Made by a program: the position numbers and the translations under genes
In this document: positions 9,020 to 19,547 of the stretch, in pieces
How positions within the stretch are numbered: position 1 is the first letter of the stretch
Layout: every line of letters begins with the position of its first letter
NCBI GenBank assembly: GCA_025350465.1
Contig: JANXXU010000008.1
Span: forward strand, 124,001 to 188,000
DNA length: 64,000 bases
Direction: 5' to 3'
Source of the DNA: Alphaproteobacteria bacterium
GTDB taxonomy: Bacteria > Pseudomonadota > Alphaproteobacteria > Micropepsales > Micropepsaceae
The notes under the pieces: model-generated
What the model saw: the letters and a program-made list of their open reading frames with translations, nothing else
The model's database searches: none
What the model was told of the DNA's origin: nothing

Positions 9020-9427
9020 CTAACGCGATGCAGCGGCCGCCGTCTGCGCCCGCGCGGCGATCGTGGCCTCGACCGTCGACACGAAATCGAAGACCTCGAA
9101 AGGCTTTTTGACGACGGCGTCGGCTCCGACGAGCTGCGCCATCTTCAAAACGTCGACATGCACGCTCCGGCCTTGAGATTTCCCGCCTGAGATGGCGACG
9201 ATCGCCAGGTTGGGCGCCTGGTGGCGCGCTTCGCGTATGACCTGCAAGCCCGATTGGTCCGGCAGAACGAGATCGCAAACGACAGCATCGAAGCCAATCT
9301 TGCTGAAGAGCTCGATTGCCTTCGACGCCTGGGTCGCCGTGACGACGTCGTGACGCGCGTCTTCCAGCGCGCGACTCATGATCGCCAAAAATAAGGGATC
9401 GTCGTCTACGACCAGAATGCGTGCCAT
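9020..9427 (-). CDS. single-domain response regulator (CheY-like receiver)
   Basis: A 135-residue receiver domain without an output domain. Acidic pocket DDD at residues 8-10, phosphorylatable Asp 52 in AVVCDLVLPD, and the conserved Lys in VVKKPFEV are all present; the Thr/Ser switch position is within VAISGG. It probably passes signals by protein contact, as in phosphorelays. ATG 9427 follows a GGGAGG ribosome binding site. No sensor kinase is encoded nearby, so its input is unknown. It lies downstream of, and in the same direction as, the LytTR regulator, with about 110 bases between. Confidence 0.92.
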   Translation of the reverse strand: MARILVVDDDPLFLAIMSRALEDARHDVVTATQASKAIELFSKIGFDAVVCDLVLPDQSGLQVIREARHQAPNLAIVAISGGKSQGRSVHVDVLKMAQLVGADAVVKKPFEVFDFVSTVEATIAARAQTAAAASR

Positions 9428-9537
9428 GATGCCTCCCGAGAGCACCTTGAGCGTCGCATGGCCATGCTTAAGGCCCTGTAAAACGTGCTCGCACCGCCGA
9501 CAGCGGGGTGCAGGGCTTCTTGATCGATCGTTGAAGC

Positions 9538-10443
9538 CTAGGTGTGTCGTGAGCCGAGTTGGCGCTCCGTCAGCGCCGATCGCGTCCGCTCGCGAAAGCC
9601 GCGGCTCATCCTGAGGCTGGTTCCGTCTGTCAACTCGACGCGCGCATCGCCATTGGCCAACGGTTTAACGTCTCGAACACGGTCGAGCGCGACCAGAGTC
9701 CGTCGGTGGATTCGAATAAAGGTCTTCGGATCTACCTTCTCTTCGAATCGCACCGCGGTCTCGCGGATCAAGTGGACGGCTGTGCCGGCATGAAGTGCGA
9801 GATAGTTTCCCTGCGTCTCGATCCAATCGACGGTTGCCAGACCGACCTGAATCATGCGGCCACGCGATTTGACGGGAATGCTGGTGATAAACGGCCCTGA
9901 GGGCGACGACGGCACCTGAACTCCCGCCGGCACTGCTTGTTCGACGGCCTTTCGTTCGGCTTCGGCATGTCGCCTAGAAAAATGGACCGCGTGTGCGGTG
10001 GCGCTCAAGGCGGCGATGCAAAACACGAGCAGCGGCCAATTCGCGGCGATTTCACCGGGCAACGCCGTCAGGACGGGGCGGCTGTCGCCGATCCCGAACC
10101 ATGCTGCCAAGATGCAAGAGACGACGATGAGGCCGAGCGCGATCCCCGCTCCGCCGAGCGATTGAATCGTCAAATGGCGCCAGAGATTGCCTCGCTCGAT
10201 CGGAAAGCGCCGCATCAACGCCAACACCAATGGGGTCGACGAGGCGCCTAGGAGGCTGGCCCCGAAAATCCGAACCACTTCCTTGTCCCAGGCGAGCGTG
10301 CCGCCCGCCTCGATGGCGCGCGCAACGTTGCCGGGCTCGAGGACCAGAAGGAACGCGACCCAAACGGGCAAGCCGAAGGCGATTTCCCGCCCCCACGCCT
10401 GCGCAGTCGGCATTTGAGGGCGAGCGAATTGGGGTGTGATCAT
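9538..10443 (-). CDS. membrane-embedded LytTR-domain transcription regulator
   Basis: A 301-residue protein with four transmembrane helices in the first 170 residues (for example VWVAFLLVLEPG, GIALGLIVVSCILAAWFG, LLVFCIAALSATAHAV) and a C-terminal LytTR DNA-binding domain: VDWIETQGNYLALHAG, TFIRIHRRTLVALDRV and SRGFRERTRSAL. It lacks a receiver domain, so signals would be sensed in the membrane rather than by phosphorylation. ATG 10443 begins at the first sensible Met; the frame is open to 10662 but that part runs into the promoter region of the divergent carboxylesterase. It may control that neighbour. Confidence 0.85.
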   Translation of the reverse strand: MITPQFARPQMPTAQAWGREIAFGLPVWVAFLLVLEPGNVARAIEAGGTLAWDKEVVRIFGASLLGASSTPLVLALMRRFPIERGNLWRHLTIQSLGGAGIALGLIVVSCILAAWFGIGDSRPVLTALPGEIAANWPLLVFCIAALSATAHAVHFSRRHAEAERKAVEQAVPAGVQVPSSPSGPFITSIPVKSRGRMIQVGLATVDWIETQGNYLALHAGTAVHLIRETAVRFEEKVDPKTFIRIHRRTLVALDRVRDVKPLANGDARVELTDGTSLRMSRGFRERTRSALTERQLGSRHT

Positions 10444-10600
10444 GATCGACAAAGTTTGGGGTAAACGGCGTCGTGTTGTCCAGCGTGGCTGCGCTTTGTG
10501 ATGAACCGCTCGGAATTTGGGACGAGACGCGGCAGGCGGGCATTTGGTTTCGCGCCCTGCCTCCTCAGATTGCGGTCTTGGCTCATCGAGGAGTGCGACC
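10444..10600. promoter_or_regulatory. divergent promoter region between LytTR regulator and carboxylesterase
   Basis: A 157-base gap between two divergent genes must hold both promoters. A GAGGAG ribosome binding site for the carboxylesterase lies at 10588-10594. I do not see a clear palindrome that could be called a LytTR operator; LytTR proteins usually bind two direct repeats, and these would need to be looked for experimentally. Confidence 0.35.
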
Positions 10601-12154
10601 GTGAATTTCGCCTTGCGCGTGGCGGCTCTTGCCGTCGCTCTAAGCTTCTGTGTCGTTCCCATCGCGAACGCCGTCGACGTCGACGGTGGTCGCCTTGACG
10701 GCGTTCAAGACGGCACTTTGACCGTCTACAAGAGGGTGCCCTTTGCGGCACCGCCGGTCGGCGCGCTTCGCTGGCGCGAACCGCAGCCCGTCATACCTTG
10801 GTCCGGCGTGCGACTTGCCGATCGCTTTGCGCCGGCATGCTTGCAAACGGGCGTGTCGATGCCGGGTGAAGCGCCGCCGGCAATCAGCGAGGATTGCCTC
10901 TATCTCAATATATGGGTGCCCGCTGCCGCCAAGAGCGCGCGGCTTCCCGTGTTGGTGTGGATTTACGGCGGCGGTTTCAGCAACGGCTCGGCCTCGATGC
11001 CGCTCTATTGGGGCGACGCACTGGCGCGCAGGGGCATCGTCGTCGTCACGATTGCCTATCGGGTCGGCCCGTTCGGTTTTCTCGCCCATCCGCAGCTTAC
11101 GCACGAGTCGTCTCATCGCTCGTCAGGCAACTACGGACTGATGGATCAAGTCGCCGCGCTTGAGTGGGTTCGGCGCAACATTGCTGCCTTTGGCGGTGAC
11201 CCCAAACGCGTAACCATCGCCGGACAATCGGCGGGTTCGATGTCGGTCAGCATCTTGATGGCCTCGCCGCTGGCGAAGGGCCTATTCCAAGGCGCGATCG
11301 GTGAGAGCGGCGGCTTCTTCGAGCCCACCCAACTCGCGCCCAATTTCCTGCTGGCCAACGCCGAGCACGATGGCGAAGCTTACGCCGCGTCACTCGGCGC
11401 AGGCTCGGTTGCTGCCCTGCGTCAGTTGCCGGCGGCTGAGCTGCTCAAGGGTAAGATGCCATCGGGCTCGCATCCGGTGATCGAACCCTATCTCTTGCCC
11501 GAAGCGCCGTTCGATATCTTCGCTGCCGGCAGGCAGAACGACGTACCGGTCTTGGTTGGCGCCAACGCCGAAGAAGCGCGTGCGCTGATCGATTTGAAGG
11601 GCGTGAAGGCCGCGACATTCGCGGCCGACATCGAGAAGGCATTCGGCGCGCTGCCGCCACAGCTGATCGCCAACTATTCGCACACGACAGACGACGAGGC
11701 GCGCCAATCACGAGTCGACTTCGAAAGCGACCTGCGTTTCCGTTGGGACATGTGGGCGTGGGCGCGCCTGCAAGCGGCGACGGGGAAGAGCAAGGTTTAC
11801 TTCTACCGCTTCTCGCAGAAACCACCGTTCCCCGCGGACTCGGTTCGCGCCGCGTGGGGCGCAAGCCACTTCGCGGAGCTTTGGTATGTGTTCGATCACC
11901 TCGACCAGGAGCCGTGGCGCTGGAGCGCCGCCGATCGCCGGTTGGCGAATTCGATCTCGGCCTATTGGGTGAATTTCGTGAAGTCCGGCGATCCGAATGG
12001 AAGCGGCCTGCCGCTCTGGCCCGGCTTCACCGGCGCCAACGGCCCGGCGCTCACGCTCGCCGAACCGATCACGACTCATGACGTTGCGGATCTCCAGCGA
12101 CTGCAGGTCTTCGACGAAGTTTACAGCCAGCTGCGCCGCGCCCCGGCCAAGTAG
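10601..12154 (+). CDS. type B carboxylesterase, exported
   Basis: A 517-residue alpha/beta-hydrolase of the carboxylesterase type B family. Signal peptide at residues 1-24 (hydrophobic ALRVAALAVALSFCVV, then NA). Family motif EDCLYLNIWVP, oxyanion-hole GGG in WIYGGGFSNG, nucleophile Ser in GQSAGS (about residue 210), acidic residue in the GANAEEARA region and His in ASHFAELWYVF. It should hydrolyse carboxylic esters in the periplasm or outside the cell. Start GTG 10601 has GAGGAG seven bases upstream and begins the signal peptide exactly; the frame extends to 10517 without support. Confidence 0.92.
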   Translation: MNFALRVAALAVALSFCVVPIANAVDVDGGRLDGVQDGTLTVYKRVPFAAPPVGALRWREPQPVIPWSGVRLADRFAPACLQTGVSMPGEAPPAISEDCLYLNIWVPAAAKSARLPVLVWIYGGGFSNGSASMPLYWGDALARRGIVVVTIAYRVGPFGFLAHPQLTHESSHRSSGNYGLMDQVAALEWVRRNIAAFGGDPKRVTIAGQSAGSMSVSILMASPLAKGLFQGAIGESGGFFEPTQLAPNFLLANAEHDGEAYAASLGAGSVAALRQLPAAELLKGKMPSGSHPVIEPYLLPEAPFDIFAAGRQNDVPVLVGANAEEARALIDLKGVKAATFAADIEKAFGALPPQLIANYSHTTDDEARQSRVDFESDLRFRWDMWAWARLQAATGKSKVYFYRFSQKPPFPADSVRAAWGASHFAELWYVFDHLDQEPWRWSAADRRLANSISAYWVNFVKSGDPNGSGLPLWPGFTGANGPALTLAEPITTHDVADLQRLQVFDEVYSQLRRAPAK

Positions 12155-12202
12155 CGAGGCGCTGCAGCATCGCGAGACTAGCACCGCCTAGAACAAGCGC
12201 CT

Positions 12203-12380
12203 CCCTCTCCCTTCCAACTTTGGAAGGGAGAGGGCCGGGGTGAGGGAAGGGCGCTCCACAATGCTCTGCGTGTAAGAAGTAATGCGCGGTCGCAGATGCG
12301 AAATTCTACGGCATCACCAAGCGACGCGGCCTACCCTCACCCCCGACCCCTCTCCCTTCCTATGCTGGAAGGGCGAGGGG
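12203..12380. repeat. composite palindromic repeat
   Basis: Two strong hairpins, CCCTCTCCCTTCC/GGAAGGGAGAGGG at 12203-12234 and CCCTCTCCCTTCC/GGAAGGGCGAGGG at 12348-12380, are mirror-placed around a shorter linker with GGGGTGAGGG and CCCTCACCCC arms. It fills the gap between the convergent carboxylesterase and tldD genes. It is of the same style as the repeats in the gcv region. The rest of 12155-12455 holds no gene I can see. Confidence 0.75.
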
Positions 12381-12455
12381 AGAAGTAAGCGCGTCCTGCT
12401 GCGCTTCGAGCCGCGAGCAACGAAGCAAGTAGCAGCGGCAAAGGCCGCACGCGGG

Positions 12456-13886
12456 CTAAGCCGCCGCCGCCGTGCCGCCGACAGTGAGGCCTTCGATCAG
12501 CAGCGTCGGCTGACCGACGCCCACCGGCACGCCTTGGCCTTGCTTGCCGCACGTCCCGATGCCGGCGTCGAGTTTGAGGTCGTTGCCGATCATCTTCACT
12601 CGCGTCAGCGCGTCGGGGCCGTTGCCGATCAGCGTCGCGCCTTTGACCGGCGCGCCGACTTTGCCGTCCTCGATGCGATAAGCCTCGGTGCATGAGAAGA
12701 CGAACTTGCCGCTGGTGATGTCGACCTGGCCGCCGCCGAAGTTCACGGCGTAGATGCCGTTCTTCACGCTGGCGAGGATTTCCTGCGGATCGTCTTTGCC
12801 GGCCATCATGTAGGTGTTGGTCATGCGCGGCAGGATCGGCGAGCCGTGCGATTGCCGCCGTCCGTTCCCGGTGGGCGCCATTCCCATCAGCCGCGCGTTC
12901 TGCCGGTCCTGCATGTAGCCCTTCAGGATTCCGTCTTCGATCAACACCGTACGCCCGGTCGGCGTGCCTTCGTCGTCGACGGAGAGCGAGCCGCGCCGCG
13001 ATTCAAGCGTGCCGTCGTCGATGACGGTCACGCCCGGCGAGGCCACGCGCTCACCCAAGAGTCCTGAGAACGCGCTTGTCTTCTTGCGATTGAAATCGCC
13101 CTCGAGCCCGTGGCCGATCGCCTCGTGCAGCAGGATGCCGGGCCACCCGGGCCCGAGCACCACCGGCATCACGCCGGCGGGTGCCGGCACCGAGCGCAGA
13201 TTGACCAGCGCTTGGCGCAGCGCCTCGTCGACTGCGCCGCGCCAGGTCTCCGGCTGCATATAAACGTCGTACGCCGTGCGCCCGCCGGCGCCATAGGAGC
13301 CCGCTTCCTGGCGGTCGCCGTCGCCGACCACGATCGAAACATTGAGCCGCACCAGCGGACGAATGTCGCGCACCGTCAGGCCGTCGGGGCGGATGATCTC
13401 GACCGCTTGCCATTCGCCGAAGAGCGAGCATGAGACTTGCCGCACGCGCGGATCGCGTCCGCGGGCATAAGCATCGATGTCGGCCAGAAGCTTCACTTTG
13501 GCGTCGAACGGCGTGCCGTCGATCGGATTGGCGTCGGTATAGAGTTTGACGTTCGTGCCGCGAGGACCCGCGGCCCATTGCCCGCTGTGCCCGGCTTTCA
13601 CAGCCTGAACGGCCGCCGCGGCACGCTTCATGGCGTCTTCCGACAGGTCGCTCGCATGGGCGTAGCCGGTTGCTTCGCCGGCGACCGCGCGCAAACCGAA
13701 ACCTTGCGTTGTGTCAAAGCTTGTCGACTTCATGCGCCCGTCGTCGAACGCGAAACTCTCCGTCAGCCGGTATTCGAGGAACAGCTCGCCGTCGTCGGCG
13801 CCCTTCAGCGCTTCGCTCGCGATGCGCTCGACTCGCGAACGATCGAGCCCGGTCTGCGAGAAGAAAAGATCGCCGCTGCTGCTCAT
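12456..13886 (-). CDS. tldD: metalloprotease TldD
   Basis: A 476-residue TldD/PmbA family protein, normal in length. The zinc motif HEAIGH followed by GLEGDFNRKKTSAFSG is present, as are GVTVIDDGTLESRRGSL and GMAPTGNGRRQSHGSPI. TldD works with TldE/PmbA as a cytoplasmic protease that trims unfolded or modified peptides. No pmbA gene is in the window. ATG 13886 follows a GAGGACA ribosome binding site; the frame upstream to 13991 would overlap the ctaC promoter. Divergence from ctaC is a familiar alphaproteobacterial arrangement. Confidence 0.95.
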   Translation of the reverse strand: MSSSGDLFFSQTGLDRSRVERIASEALKGADDGELFLEYRLTESFAFDDGRMKSTSFDTTQGFGLRAVAGEATGYAHASDLSEDAMKRAAAAVQAVKAGHSGQWAAGPRGTNVKLYTDANPIDGTPFDAKVKLLADIDAYARGRDPRVRQVSCSLFGEWQAVEIIRPDGLTVRDIRPLVRLNVSIVVGDGDRQEAGSYGAGGRTAYDVYMQPETWRGAVDEALRQALVNLRSVPAPAGVMPVVLGPGWPGILLHEAIGHGLEGDFNRKKTSAFSGLLGERVASPGVTVIDDGTLESRRGSLSVDDEGTPTGRTVLIEDGILKGYMQDRQNARLMGMAPTGNGRRQSHGSPILPRMTNTYMMAGKDDPQEILASVKNGIYAVNFGGGQVDITSGKFVFSCTEAYRIEDGKVGAPVKGATLIGNGPDALTRVKMIGNDLKLDAGIGTCGKQGQGVPVGVGQPTLLIEGLTVGGTAAAA

Positions 13887-14102
13887 GGTGTTGTCCTCGA
13901 CGCTGACGTTGAGTGGTGAAGGTAAGTCGCTGTGACGCACGGTCAATCCGGCCGCATCTCCCGGTTGTGGCATAAGGTCGCAATGACGCATGCCGCGCTC
14001 ACCGTTAAACCGCGCTCACTAGAGTTACCGCTGCTTTGCCCCGCCGGCTACCTGCCGTTGCGGCGCATCCCAAACGGCTGGTTCAACGGGGCTGATACGC
14101 GC

Positions 14103-14963
14103 ATGAGCGCATCCTTGAAGCGTGGATTGATGTTTGTTGCGTTCCTGCTGTTTGCGGCCGTCGCGCCCAACGCGGCTTGGGCCGCTGATACTCCGTCCGC
14201 TCAGCCGGGTTACGCCGTGGATGGAGAAATCGGCTTTCAGCCGGCGGCAACAGATCACGCCCAAGCGATTCACGATTTCCATTATCTGTTGCTGGTCATC
14301 ATCACGATCGTGACCCTCTTCGTGATGGCGCTGCTGCTGTGGGTGATGATCCGCTACAACGCGCGCGTCAATCCAAAGCCCTCGAACTTTTCGCACAACA
14401 CGCTCGTCGAGGTGATTTGGACGGCCGTGCCGGTGGTCATCCTGGTCCTGATCTTCATCCCCTCGATGCGGGTTCTCTATGAAGGCGACGTCATTCCGCC
14501 GCCCGACATCACCGTCAAGGCGATCGGTCACCAGTGGAACTGGTCATACGAATATCCCGATCACGGCAACTTCACCTTCGAGTCGCTGCCGTTGTCGGAC
14601 GACCAAGACAAGAAAGCCGGTGAACCTCGGCTTCTCGGCGTCACCAACCGTGTCGTCGTGCCGGTCGGCAAGGTCGTCCGCGTCATCGTCACATCGCAAG
14701 ACGTCATTCATTCATGGACGGTGCCGGCCTTCGGCGTGAAGGTCGACGCCGTGCCCGGCCGCCTGAACGAGCTTTGGTTCAAGGCGAACCGCGAAGGCGT
14801 CTTCTACGGTCAATGCTCCGAGCTTTGCGGCGTCAATCACGCCTTCATGCCGATCGCGGTCGAGGTCGTGAGCCAAGAGCGCTTCGACCAATGGGTCGCG
14901 GAGGCCAAAACCAAATTCGCCAACGCCGACAGCGAGCCGACCTCGCTCGCCGCCGCGCGCTAA
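14103..14963 (+). CDS. ctaC: cytochrome c oxidase subunit II
   Basis: A 286-residue subunit II of the aa3-type oxidase. Signal peptide at residues 1-27, two transmembrane helices (LLLVIITIVTLFVMALLLW and VPVVILVLIFIPSM), then the periplasmic cupredoxin domain with the CuA ligands in DVIHSWTVPAFG and CSELCGVNHAFM; the aromatic stretch GHQWNWSYEYPD for electron entry is also there. It takes electrons from cytochrome c and passes them to subunit I. ATG 14103 starts the signal peptide; the open frame to 13932 overlaps the divergent promoter and tldD. First gene of the oxidase operon. Confidence 0.96.
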   Translation: MSASLKRGLMFVAFLLFAAVAPNAAWAADTPSAQPGYAVDGEIGFQPAATDHAQAIHDFHYLLLVIITIVTLFVMALLLWVMIRYNARVNPKPSNFSHNTLVEVIWTAVPVVILVLIFIPSMRVLYEGDVIPPPDITVKAIGHQWNWSYEYPDHGNFTFESLPLSDDQDKKAGEPRLLGVTNRVVVPVGKVVRVIVTSQDVIHSWTVPAFGVKVDAVPGRLNELWFKANREGVFYGQCSELCGVNHAFMPIAVEVVSQERFDQWVAEAKTKFANADSEPTSLAAAR

Positions 14964-16610
<1,647 letters not shown>

Positions 16611-16611
16611 T

Positions 16612-17538
16612 GTGACAGTCGTTGCGACCAATGATGATACGCCACGGGCCTCGCTGGCAGGCCCGGCGGACTACATCGCACTGCTGAAGCCGCGCGTGAT
16701 GTCGCTCGTCGTGTTCACAGCGTTGGCGACAATCATTGTCGCGCCAGGCAGCATGAACCCGGTCTTTGCTTTCACGGCGTTGTTGTGCATCGCGATTGGC
16801 GCGGGCGCCGCCGGCGCGCTCAATCAATGGTACGACGCCGACATCGACGCGATCATGACGCGCACGAGAACGCGCCCCGTGCCGTCGGGCCGCGTCACGC
16901 GCCAAGAGGCACTCGAGTTCGGCGGCGTGCTTGCATTCGGTTCGGTGCTTTGCATGGGCGTACTGGTCGGCTATTTGGCGGCCGCGCTGCTGGCGCTGAC
17001 CATCGGCTTCTATCTCTTCGTCTATACGATGTGGCTCAAGCGCTTGACGGTGCAAAACATCGTCATCGGCGGCGCCGCCGGTGCTCTGCCGCCCGTGATC
17101 GCCTGGGCCGCCGCCACCGGTTCGGTCGCCGCACCGCTGCCGTGGCTGCTCTTTCTCATCATCTTCCTTTGGACGCCGCCGCATTTCTGGGCGCTCGCGC
17201 TCGCGGGCTCGGAAGATTATGCGCGCGCCAACGTGCCGATGTTGCCGGTGGTGAAGGGTGCCAGGGCAACGCGCAATCATATTCTGGTCTATTCGCTGAT
17301 CGTCGCGCCGGTGGCGCTCGCGCCTTATGCGTTGGGCCTGACAGGCCCGATCTACGGGGCGGTCGCAGCACTCGGCGCCGCGGCTTTCGTTGTGCTCGCC
17401 GCGATGTTGTGGCGGGCCTCCGCCCAGGCCGAGCGGGGCGCTGCGCTGCGGCTGTTCGCCTATTCGATCTTCTATTTGTTCGCGATCTTTACGGCGCTGG
17501 CGGTCGAGCGTCTCTTGGGCTTCGCGCCGGGAGCATGA
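16612..17538 (+). CDS. ctaB: protoheme IX farnesyltransferase (heme O synthase)
   Basis: A 308-residue UbiA-superfamily membrane protein with about nine helices. The prenyl-diphosphate motif [19 protein letters not shown] is present near residue 76, with a second acidic motif region around [17 protein letters not shown]. It adds farnesyl to heme B, making heme O for the oxidase. GTG 16612 starts one base after the ctaD stop; no ATG fits. Tight spacing supports cotranscription. Confidence 0.95.
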   Translation: MTVVATNDDTPRASLAGPADYIALLKPRVMSLVVFTALATIIVAPGSMNPVFAFTALLCIAIGAGAAGALNQWYDADIDAIMTRTRTRPVPSGRVTRQEALEFGGVLAFGSVLCMGVLVGYLAAALLALTIGFYLFVYTMWLKRLTVQNIVIGGAAGALPPVIAWAAATGSVAAPLPWLLFLIIFLWTPPHFWALALAGSEDYARANVPMLPVVKGARATRNHILVYSLIVAPVALAPYALGLTGPIYGAVAALGAAAFVVLAAMLWRASAQAERGAALRLFAYSIFYLFAIFTALAVERLLGFAPGA

Positions 17539-17684
17539 GCACGATGGAGCTGACGCCGGAAGAACAGCGCAAACGCAGCCAGCGCAACTATGCCATCGCG
17601 GGCGTGTTACTGGCGCTGGTCGTGCTGATCTTCGTCGTCACGATTGCAAAAATCGGCGGCAACATCGCCTCGAGGCCGATGTGA
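17535..17684 (+). CDS. coxF: small membrane protein CoxF
   Basis: A 49-residue protein with a charged N terminus ([19 protein letters not shown]) and one transmembrane helix ([19 protein letters not shown]). Length, position between ctaB and ctaG, and this pattern match the CoxF/small accessory protein of alphaproteobacterial oxidase operons. Its ATG overlaps the ctaB stop (ATGA). It probably helps oxidase assembly; its exact role is not established. Confidence 0.85.
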   Translation: MSTMELTPEEQRKRSQRNYAIAGVLLALVVLIFVVTIAKIGGNIASRPM

Positions 17685-17706
17685 GGGCCGGGGCGCAAAG
17701 GCAGTC

Positions 17707-18273
17707 ATGCGCAAGCTGAGCGCGAACGATCGTGTGGTCTTGAATTGCGTCGCCGTGTTGGCGGGCGCGCTGGCCCTGACCTATGCGTCGGTCCCGCTCT
17801 ACCGCATCTATTGCCAAGCGACCGGCTTCGACGGCACGCCGCGTATCGCCGCCGGCCCCTCCTTGGCTGTCTCGGATCGCACGATCGAGATACGTTTCGA
17901 TTCGAATGTGGGTTCGGGCCTGCCGTGGACGTTCGGTCCGAAGGAGCGAACCGTCATTGTGCATTTGGGCGAAAACAAGCTCGTCTATTTCCGCGCCGAG
18001 AACCAGTTCCAGACGGCGACAGCCGGAACCGCGACCTACAACGTCACGCCGGAAAAAGTGGCGCAGTATTTCAACAAGGTTCAGTGCTTTTGCTTTACCC
18101 GGCAAGAACTCAAAGGCGGGCAGGGCGCCGACTTGGGCGTGACCTTTTTCGTCGATCCCGCCATCGCGACCGATCCGATGACGAAGGATGTCGTCTCGAT
18201 CACGCTTTCCTATACGTTCTATCCGGCCAAGCCGGACACGAAAACCGTTGCCGCGGCCGAACCCGCGCGTTGA
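17707..18273 (+). CDS. ctaG: cytochrome c oxidase assembly protein CtaG (Cox11 type)
   Basis: A 188-residue copper chaperone for the CuB site. One N-terminal helix (VVLNCVAVLAGALALTYASVPLYRIYCQATG) is followed by a periplasmic immunoglobulin-like domain with the copper motif FNKVQCFCFTRQ. The sequence VPLYRIYCQATGFDG is diagnostic for the Cox11 family. ATG 17707 fits the membrane anchor; the open frame upstream overlaps coxF. Fourth product needed for oxidase maturation in this operon, with ctaB, coxF and surf1. Confidence 0.95.
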   Translation: MRKLSANDRVVLNCVAVLAGALALTYASVPLYRIYCQATGFDGTPRIAAGPSLAVSDRTIEIRFDSNVGSGLPWTFGPKERTVIVHLGENKLVYFRAENQFQTATAGTATYNVTPEKVAQYFNKVQCFCFTRQELKGGQGADLGVTFFVDPAIATDPMTKDVVSITLSYTFYPAKPDTKTVAAAEPAR

Positions 18274-18295
18274 CACTCCAAGGGGAATGAGACCG

Positions 18296-19150
18296 ATGGC
18301 CTCCGATGAAGTGAGACATGACTATCACCTGGTTGAGCCGAGCGCTTGGCCGATCGTTGGCGCCGTCGGCGCCTTCATCTCCGCGTTTGGCGCCATCTGC
18401 TTTTTTCAGTGGTTGAAGGGCGTGGGTGGTCTGCACATCTTCGGTCTGACGATCGGCGGACCTTGGCTCCTGCTCATGGGGGCCGCGATCCTCATCTACA
18501 TGTTCATCGGCTGGTGGCGTGACGTCGTTAAGGAATCCGTGGTCAACCATGACCACACGCCGATCGTCAAACTGGGTCTTCGCTACGGCATGATCTTGTT
18601 CATCGCCTCCGAGGTGATGTTTTTCGTCGCTTGGTTCTGGGCCTATTTCAATTCGGCGTTGTATCCCAAAGCCGTCGGCTTGAAGGCATGGCCGCCCGAA
18701 GGGATTGTCACCTTCGACCCCTGGCACATCCCGCTCTTGAACACATTGATTCTGCTTACCTCGGGCACGACGGTCACCTGGGCGCACCATGCGATCCAAA
18801 CCGGCAATCAACGCGATGCGGTGCGCGGGTTGGTCTTGACGGTTCTCCTCGGCATGTCGTTCACGGCCCTTCAAGCTTATGAGTACGGCCACGCGGCGTT
18901 CGCCTATTCCGGCAACATCTACGGCGCCACGTTCTTTATGGCGACGGGCTTCCATGGCTTCCACGTGATCGTCGGCACGATCTTCCTGACCGTTTGCCTC
19001 TTCCGCGCGATGCGCGGTCATTTCACGCCGGAGCGTCATTTCGGCTTCGAGGCGGCGGCTTGGTACTGGCACTTCGTCGACGTCGTGTGGCTATTCCTCT
19101 TCGCCTCGATCTATGTTTGGGGCGAGGGCGTTAAATTGCCTGTCGGCTGA
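18296..19150 (+). CDS. ctaE: cytochrome c oxidase subunit III
   Basis: A 284-residue, seven-helix subunit. The glutamates and histidines of the family are seen in YGMILFIASEVMFFVAWFWA, TSGTTVTWAHHA, ATGFHGFHVIVGTIFL and AAAWYWHFVDVVWLFLF. It stabilises subunit I and its proton uptake. The start is ATG 18296, with AGGGG ten bases upstream; ATG 18287 lies too close to that site. It is 22 bases after ctaG. Confidence 0.96.
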   Translation: MASDEVRHDYHLVEPSAWPIVGAVGAFISAFGAICFFQWLKGVGGLHIFGLTIGGPWLLLMGAAILIYMFIGWWRDVVKESVVNHDHTPIVKLGLRYGMILFIASEVMFFVAWFWAYFNSALYPKAVGLKAWPPEGIVTFDPWHIPLLNTLILLTSGTTVTWAHHAIQTGNQRDAVRGLVLTVLLGMSFTALQAYEYGHAAFAYSGNIYGATFFMATGFHGFHVIVGTIFLTVCLFRAMRGHFTPERHFGFEAAAWYWHFVDVVWLFLFASIYVWGEGVKLPVG

Positions 19151-19178
19151 GGCTTCGCCTCGCGGGAGTTCGTGAACC

Positions 19179-19544
19179 ATGTCCAGCGACGCAGCCCCCT
19201 TATTGCAGTCGGGGCTGCGTTGCAGATGTCCGCGCTGCGGTCGCGGCCGGTTGTTCAGTGCCTATTTGAAGATTGCGCCAAGTTGTCCGGAATGCGGGCT
19301 CGACTACGGCTTTGCCGATGCGGGTGACGGCCCGGCGGTATTCGTCATCCTGGTCGCTGGTGCGATCATCGCCGCCGCGGCGGCGTTCGTCGAAATCAAT
19401 TTTCGCCCGCCATATTGGATGCATGTGTTGATCTGGCTGCCGGCGACCGTGGGCCTCTGCCTCGCGCTGCTTCCGCCCTTCAAAGCGACGCTCTTCGCCT
19501 TGCAGTATCGCAACCGCGCCGGCGAAGGTCGGCGTTTGGACTAA
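19179..19544 (+). CDS. DUF983 zinc-ribbon membrane protein
   Basis: A 121-residue protein with an N-terminal zinc-ribbon-like pair, CRCPRCGRGRLF and CPECGLDYG, then two transmembrane helices (VFVILVAGAIIAAAAAFVEI and HVLIWLPATVGLCLALLPPF). DUF983 genes sit between the subunit III and surf1 genes in many alphaproteobacteria, as here, so a part in oxidase assembly is likely but unproven. Confidence 0.9.
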   Translation: MSSDAAPLLQSGLRCRCPRCGRGRLFSAYLKIAPSCPECGLDYGFADAGDGPAVFVILVAGAIIAAAAAFVEINFRPPYWMHVLIWLPATVGLCLALLPPFKATLFALQYRNRAGEGRRLD

Positions 19545-19547
19545 ACG

